64,000 nt of DNA, taken from positions 1,624,501 to 1,688,500 of the forward strand of contig NC_083381.1 of assembly GCF_031755915.1 (NCBI RefSeq), given 5' to 3'. The stretch comes from Ziziphus jujuba. Lineage: Eukaryota; Streptophyta; Magnoliopsida; Rosales; Rhamnaceae. Shown here piece after piece: positions 58,737 to 64,000 of this stretch. Under the pieces are notes generated by a model, which was given only the letters and a program-made list of their open reading frames with translations, was not told where the DNA came from and made no database searches. Made by a program: the position numbers and the translations under genes. Every line of letters starts with the position of its first letter. Within the stretch, counting starts at the first letter, position 1.

Positions 58737-59460
58737 TTACACGCTTGTATAGTGCAGTCCATAATCATGAGTATATCGTAAGTACCTTAATACTCTAATG
58801 ATCCCTTTCCAATGTTCTTCATTTGAATTACTTGTGTATCTACTCAGTCTACTTATTATGTAGGCTAATTCTGGTCTTGTACAACTCATCCAGTACATCA
58901 GAGTACCTATCACCATTGCATATTCCACTTGAGATACATTATCCATTTTATTATTGGATAAGTGTAGACTCATATCCATGGATGTTCTGGCTATACTAGT
59001 ATCATCATTACTAAATTTAGCTAGTATTTTATCCACAATGTGTTTGACTAAGAATTATCCCATTTAAAGTCCTCATGATTTTCATTCCCAAAATCACATC
59101 AGCAAGCCTCATATCTTTCATGTCAAATTTGGATTTTAACATGGCTTTTGTAGCTCGGACTATATTGTCGTCACTACGTACAATAAATATGTTATCTACA
59201 TACAAACAAAGAATGACATATCCACTTTCTGTATCTTTTATATAGATACATTTGTCACACTCATTTATTTTAAATCCATCACTTAGCATGGCATTATCAA
59301 TTTTTTTATGCCATTGCTTTGGAGTTTGTTTTAATCCATATAAGGACTTTACCAATGTACAGACTTTCTTTTCTTGGCTTGGAGAGGAGAAATCCTCGGG
59401 TTGCTCTATGTAGATCTCCTCATCAAAATCTCCATTAAGAAATGATGTTTTAACATTCAT
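58737..59460 (-). pseudogene. Copia C reverse transcriptase (YVDN variant)
   Basis: Blocks seen: MNVKTSFLNGDFDEEIYIEQ, VKSLYGLKQTPKQWHKKID, LCLYVDNIFIV, KSKFDMKDMRLADVILGMKI, then in the next frame [20 protein letters not shown] and [14 protein letters not shown]. The catalytic YVDD reads YVDN, which removes a metal-binding Asp. A stop/frameshift at about 59,030 separates the two pieces. Confidence 0.9.
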
Positions 59461-60200
59461 TTAATATACTTCAAGATCCCACAAAGTAGGAATCGCTAGT
59501 ACCATCCTTATGAAATTTATCCTCGTTACTGGAGAATAAGTATAAAAATAATCAAGACCTCGTTGCTTGTATCCTTTAATTACAAGCTTGCCTTGTATTT
59601 ATCTATTGTTCCATCTGCTATCATCTTCCTTTTAAAAATTCATTTGTAACCTAAAGGTTTACAACCTGGAGGAAGATCTACTAACTCCTAAGTGTGATTG
59701 TGCAAGATGGAATCAATCTCACTTTTTACGGCTTCTTTCCATAAATTCCTTTCAAGAGAATTTGCAGCTTTTTGGAAGCTTTGAGGTTCACTTTCTAGCA
59801 TATAAGTAAGAAAATTCGGGCCGAAAGATTTTTCCATTCTTTTTTTCTTGCTTCGTCTAAGTTCAACTTTAGTCTCCTGTTCTTGATCATTATCATGATT
59901 ATCTTCCCTGATAGCATCATATATTCGTTTAAACGAACTCAATCCTTCTTCAACCTTATACGAAAAAATGTGTTCGAAAAATGATACATTTCTCAATTCA
60001 TTATAATTCAAAACATGCACTACTATTTTGTGCATATCTTATAAAGATGCAATCAATTATTTTGAGACCTATCTTCACTTTCTTAAGAGTAGGTACCATT
60101 ACTTTGGCCAGATACCCCCACACTCATAAATATTTATCGGAAGGTTATCTTTCTTTTCAAAGTTCATAGGATGTCTCACCTGATCCTTCCGAAGCACCTT
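59461..60200 (-). pseudogene. Copia C RT N-terminus and linker (decayed)
   Basis: 59,688-60,035 encodes an acidic/Arg-Lys linker (EDNHDNDQEQETKVELRRSK) and the RT entry LERNLWKEAVKSEIDSIL. 59,461-59,690 holds frame-broken N-terminal RT sequence. Integrase-linker residues are scattered over 60,040-60,200. Confidence 0.7.
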
Positions 60201-61318
60201 ATTTAAAAGGTAGTTGTCCGACAAAATGACTTTCCCCCAAGTTCTGAGGTAATCCAAAACTTATCAGCATTGCATTTATCATATCCTTTAAGGTACGATT
60301 TTTCCGTTCGACCACGCCATTTGACTGTGGCGAATATGGTGGCGTAGCTTCATGTCTAATACCATGTTGAGCACAATACTCATCAAATGGAGTTACATAT
60401 TCGCCACCACGATCATTTTTTATAACTTTTATCTTTTTGTTGAGTTGATTCTCAACTTTAGTTTTATAGGAAATAAACTTCTCTATTACCTCATCCTTGC
60501 TCTTAAACAACGTAGCAATATTTCATACCATCATCAATAAAGGTGATAAAATACTTATTACCACCTCTGGTTGGTGCGAATTTCAAATCACATACATCAC
60601 TATGTATTAAATCCAAAGGTTCAGTATTTCTTTCAATCGTTTGATATGATAACCTCGTTGATTTTGCCTCTACACAAGTTTCAGACTTATGTTTGGAATC
60701 AATTTCAAATGTGGGAATATGATTAAAGTTAATTAACCTCTGCAAAGAATTAAAATTAACATGACCTGATCTACCGTGCCACAAAATGGAAGACTCAAGC
60801 AAGCAAATAAAAGAAGTACTAGCTTTATTGATATCTTTTGGCTTTATAGTCATTACATTCAGTTTAAATAAACTATTGACTACATAGCCCTTTCCCGTAA
60901 ACATTCCATACTTGGACAAAATAACCTTATTTGACTCAAACACTAAGTGAAAACCATGTTTGCTCAGCAACGATCCAGACACCAGATTCTTATGAATGTC
61001 TGTAACATACAACACATTATTCAGAGTCAGATCATTCCCAGAGGTCATCGTCGGGACTATCTTGCCCTCCCCTTGGATTTCTGATGTGGTGGAAATTTCC
61101 ATGAACAACTTATCCCCATTTTTACTTGGTTCGAAGGAAGTGAACAAATTCTTATCAAAACGTGCATGGTGGGTTGCACCAGTATCATTCCACCACTCTC
61201 TAGGATTTGAACCCACCAAGTTCACCTCAGAGACAACAGTGCTAAAGTCAATCTCATCAATCTCTAGAGTGATGTGCTGCATCATCTGTGCCTCTTTGTT
61301 CTTCTTTCTTTCCGACAA
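60199..61318 (-). pseudogene. Copia C protease and integrase
   Basis: 60,503-61,318 encodes protease WWNDTGATHHARFDKN (Asp-Thr-Gly present), MYVTD-like LNNVLYVTDIHKNLVSGSLL, the pre-integrase block LWHGRSGHVNFNSLQRLI and integrase LIHSDVCDLKFAPTRGGNKY with FITFIDD. 60,199-60,510 continues VENQLNKKIKVIKNDRGGEY, PPYSPQSNGVVERKNRTLKD and MINAMLISFGLP. The frame changes at about 60,505. The second Cys of the pre-integrase zinc site appears lost (ETCVEAKSTRL). Confidence 0.88.
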
Positions 61319-62160
61319 TCTACATTCCGCCGTTCTTTAACCCATCTTGTCATAGTTAAAGCATTGCCTTGAAAATTAGCATTCTTGGAAATCCTTCCTT
61401 TAGGTCCCAACTTGGAATCTCTTTCAGTTTTCTTCTTGATCTTGGAGCTTTGACCATGCTCCACAACATTAGCCTTCACCACAACCTCTAAGATCTTTTA
61501 TCAAATCTCTTATTGTCATCTTCAATACGAAGCTTGCCAATAAGAGCCTCCATATCCATTTCCTTTCTCTTGTGCTTAAGATAATTCCTGAAGTCTCACC
61601 AACTAAAAGGTAGCTTCTCAATTATAACAACTACTCAAAAGGCTTCATTAATTATCATCCCTTCAGCAAGAAGTTCTTGAAAGAGCACTTGTAACTCATG
61701 TACTTGACTCATCAATGACTTTGAATCCACCATCACATAGTCCAAGAATCGGCCTGCAACAAACTTTTCAAAACCCACATTTTTAGTTCTGTATTTCCGG
61801 TCCAAAGTTTCCCACAGCACCTTTGCTAACTTCATGCTACAATACACTCCGTACAAAGCATCAGATAGGCCATTCAGGATATAATTCTGACATAAGTAAT
61901 TGGAATGCTTTCACGCATCCACCACCATGAGTGTCTCTTTATCACTCTATTCATTACTTGGTGGAAAGTCTTCAGTCAAGAACCTCGCAAAGACCAATGT
62001 AATCAAGTAGAACAACATCTTCTGTCGCCACCTCTTAAAATGTGCTCCATTGAACTTCTCTGGTCTCTCTGCATGATTTGCAGGAGAAGGCACTTAAATC
62101 ATAGGAGTTTGAGTTGGCACTTGTGCAACAAGGAAAGTCACGTTATCTCCATTTACCATT
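61319..62160 (-). pseudogene. Copia C gag (decayed)
   Basis: The start is MVNGDNVTFLVAQVPTQTPM (ATG at 62,158-62,160), then a stop, PEKFNGAHFKRWRQKMLFYL, another stop, LSDALYGVYCSMKLAKVLWE and TLDRKYRTKNVGFEKFVAGR. The C-terminal part at 61,282-61,482 is Lys/Arg-rich and has no clear zinc knuckle. Numerous stops are present. Confidence 0.85.
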
Positions 62161-62263
62161 TCTGTAAAAAATCACAAAAATCAGAAATCAATTGTGCAAT
62201 AGGGACAGTCACATTATCTCCACTTACCATTTTTATAAAAAATCACAAAAATCAGAAATCAAT
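62122..62263. repeat. 71-bp tandem duplication at the copia C gag start
   Basis: Two adjacent copies share GTCAC(G/A)TTATCTCCA(T/C)TTACC and AAAAATCACAAAAATCAGAA. They span the gag initiation codon, so a second ATG context lies 71 bases upstream of the first. Confidence 0.88.
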
Positions 62264-63260
62264 TAGTTGTTATTTTTTATCTCAACAAGCTAATTACAAT
62301 AAATTTCCACTAGGAAAACACAAAAATGTGATTTTATAGGTTTTCTATATACACTATAAAATTTCTATATATACCCACAAAATTACTGTATACACCTACA
62401 AAAATTACTGTATATACTCATAAAATTGCTTTATACACCCACTTGGTTGACATAATCAACTACACAAGGCTGGCATCATCGCTGATGTCATACTGCCATA
62501 TCACTGTACTAACATGGCAGTCAGCTGATGTGGCAGTGACATGTGGCACCCCATGCACGTGGTAAGTGCCACATGGCAATCCTGTTGATGTGGCACCTGC
62601 CATGTGGCAGCAACTGCTGACATGACCGTTAACGTTTCAGCTGAAGTCACAGAACACTGAGCCACGTGGCCCCACCTGGGTCTAATGTACTTTCAACACA
62701 AGAGGCTGACATGTATCACCTGCTATAAGTCGACACGTGTCACCTATAAGAGTCCGACATGTGGCATCTCCTTAGTGCCACACGTGGCACATGTCAGAAG
62801 CCAACACATATCACCTATCACAGGTCAATAGTATCATCACGACTGGGGCTACACATGGCTTCGTGACTTTACGACATATGGCCTCGCCACTGTCCGCCAC
62901 GTCACCTTGCCACTATATGCCACTTGTCATCGCTTGGCTGTGCCGCGTGGCACCACTCATTTCTTGATATGTGCGGCCCTTAATCAATTGGGCCAAAGTT
63001 CACATGGGCTGTGTTTCTATTGGGTTTGGGTCTTGGGCTGAACAGTAGCCTGTTCTAACCATGGACTGGGCCTTCAAACTGGGCCAGAACCAACAGACTT
63101 TAACCTCAAGCCCACTAACCTAGAATCCAGCCCTTACCCGTTTTCCCGACTTGTTTACCTATTTTTTGACCCGTCTTCAACTTCCAGCCAGGTCGATTTT
63201 GACCCATTTTCCTAGTAAATGGATCAGCTGACCTGGTTACAATTTTTTCACTTTTTTTTT
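62264..63260. other. GC-richer non-coding stretch with CACGTG-type repeats
   Basis: 62,345-62,445 is a degenerate tandem of a TATATACACCCACAAAATTACTG-like phrase of about 25 bases. 62,470-62,960 is rich in the (G/A)CATGTGGCA / CCACGTGGC motif, with four CACGTG cores (62,556, 62,663, 62,734, 62,781) and many one-base variants. 62,960-63,130 repeats GGGCT / GGGCC phrases. There is no coding frame. It may be leader or LTR sequence of copia C; no LTR boundary could be fixed. Confidence 0.6.
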
Positions 63261-64000
63261 TCACTGTTCGTGAGATTGAAATTCACCAGAAAAATACCAA
63301 AAAGTTCATAATATCATGGGCAAGCAATTTTAGGAAAATACTTTTGATAAAACAAAAAATGAACAAATGGCCATCCACAATATTATACATAGGGATGTCA
63401 AAATATTTTTTTTTTCCTTTTTCTCTTTCCAAATGAAACACACAAGTTATAAAAACATATATATATATATACATAATTATATCTCCACATATATAAACGT
63501 ATATGAAATTAGTCTTAAGATTGTTGGTAAATATGTAAGAATATGTATATATGAATATATGTGGATGAATATTTGTAAATAAGAATATAAGAAAATAGAC
63601 AAAATAAATTTGAACCTGTATGCCTTTGATTTGATGAACTTTTAATCGATCAATCCGAGGCCTGTGTGCTACCACAGTTTCCTTATAACTATTCCCGTCC
63701 CACCGGTGTAGATATTTTTTGACGGTCGTCTCCTAGAATACAATGGATGCAAAAGCTCTTGGACACAGCACTACTGAAGCTTTTTTCTTTGAACTTTCAA
63801 TGTACCTTTTCTTACCAGACTCACAATGCAAAAACTCAAAATTCCTTTCTATATACAATGGAACTCCAAAACCAATGTGAAAGGGGAAGGTTTTTTTCTC
63901 TATATTCCAAAACATGATTTTTGTCAAGTTTTGAAAACCAAAAACGTTAGGATATTAAAAGCCCATTAAAACACATTAAAACCCATTTAATTACCAATCC
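63261..64000. other. AT-rich terminal stretch, no gene seen
   Basis: The 130-residue minus-strand frame at 63,283-63,675 is rich in Ile, Tyr and Phe and overlaps TA microsatellites (63,456-63,470). It lacks any family signature and is not called as a gene. Confidence 0.55.

Larger units (their letters stand above)
58737..62160 (-). mobile_element. Copia C: truncated Ty1/copia relic
   Basis: A minus-strand run of gag, protease, integrase and reverse transcriptase in normal copia order over 3.4 kb, ending abruptly at [13 protein letters not shown] (58,737) before the catalytic part of RNase H. No LTR pair, primer site or target duplication was found, so the limits given are those of coding similarity only. 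Confidence 0.88.

Noticed and set aside
63283..63675. 130-codon Ile/Tyr/Phe-rich minus-strand frame, possibly membrane-like
   Set aside because: The hydrophobic composition follows from TA/AT-rich sequence and a microsatellite; no start context or family match.
63660..63690. Minus-strand TGGTAGCACACAGGCC as a possible primer-binding site for copia C
   Set aside because: Too many mismatches to TGGTATCAGAGCC, and no LTR end beside it could be found.

Overview
The window looks like nuclear DNA of a eudicot plant. Evidence: a plant-specific PLS/E-type pentatricopeptide (PPR) gene, GT-AG introns, genes related to the plant RNA-silencing helicase SDE3, Ty1/copia and Ty3/gypsy LTR elements primed by initiator Met-tRNA, and hAT, CACTA and long-TIR DNA elements in a very AT-rich background. 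I cannot name the species. Host coding sequence is sparse and most of the window is nested transposons.

Layout. 1-5,908 is AT-rich intergenic DNA with microsatellites and two candidate MITEs. 5,909-7,531 (+) is an intact 540-aa PPR gene resembling Arabidopsis At5g08305. 8,027-27,220 (-) is a broken SDE3-like helicase paralog (copy 1). Its second intron holds a copia element (9,590-24,705, target duplication GCTTT), which itself holds a young gypsy element (12,550-22,243) with an internally permuted coding region. The first exon of copy 1 carries a roughly 20-unit minisatellite. 30,742-31,033 (-) is a fragment of a third SDE3-like copy. 31,892-32,321 (-) is a small NFD6-like mitochondrial-protein gene with a reading-frame conflict. 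34,527-37,435 (-) is SDE3-like copy 2, a coherent three-exon gene for a 636-aa protein without frame breaks. It has lost the P-loop, the DEAG box, motif III and the whole second RecA domain. 38,370-39,923 is a long-terminal-inverted-repeat element.

41,001-58,383 is a four-level nest on the minus strand: a copia element (TSD CTTTT) contains a hAT-type element (44,774-55,043, TSD ATTGAAAC), which contains a gag/protease-only gypsy derivative (45,424 to about 54,916), whose 5' LTR contains a CACTA-type element (50,822-54,432, TSD CAT). 58,737-62,160 (-) is a third, truncated copia relic. A GC-richer non-coding stretch with repeated CACGTG motifs follows, then the window ends in AT-rich DNA.

How it fits together. 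The host signal is a PPR gene next to a small local family of SDE3-like paralogs at three stages of decay. The full copies share the same disrupted P-loop and the same truncated end, so loss of helicase chemistry predates their duplication. Copy 2 nevertheless keeps an open frame across three exons. It is the best candidate here for an undescribed function, for example a non-catalytic partner or decoy in RNA silencing; that role is inference. All percentages and repeat counts were made by eye.
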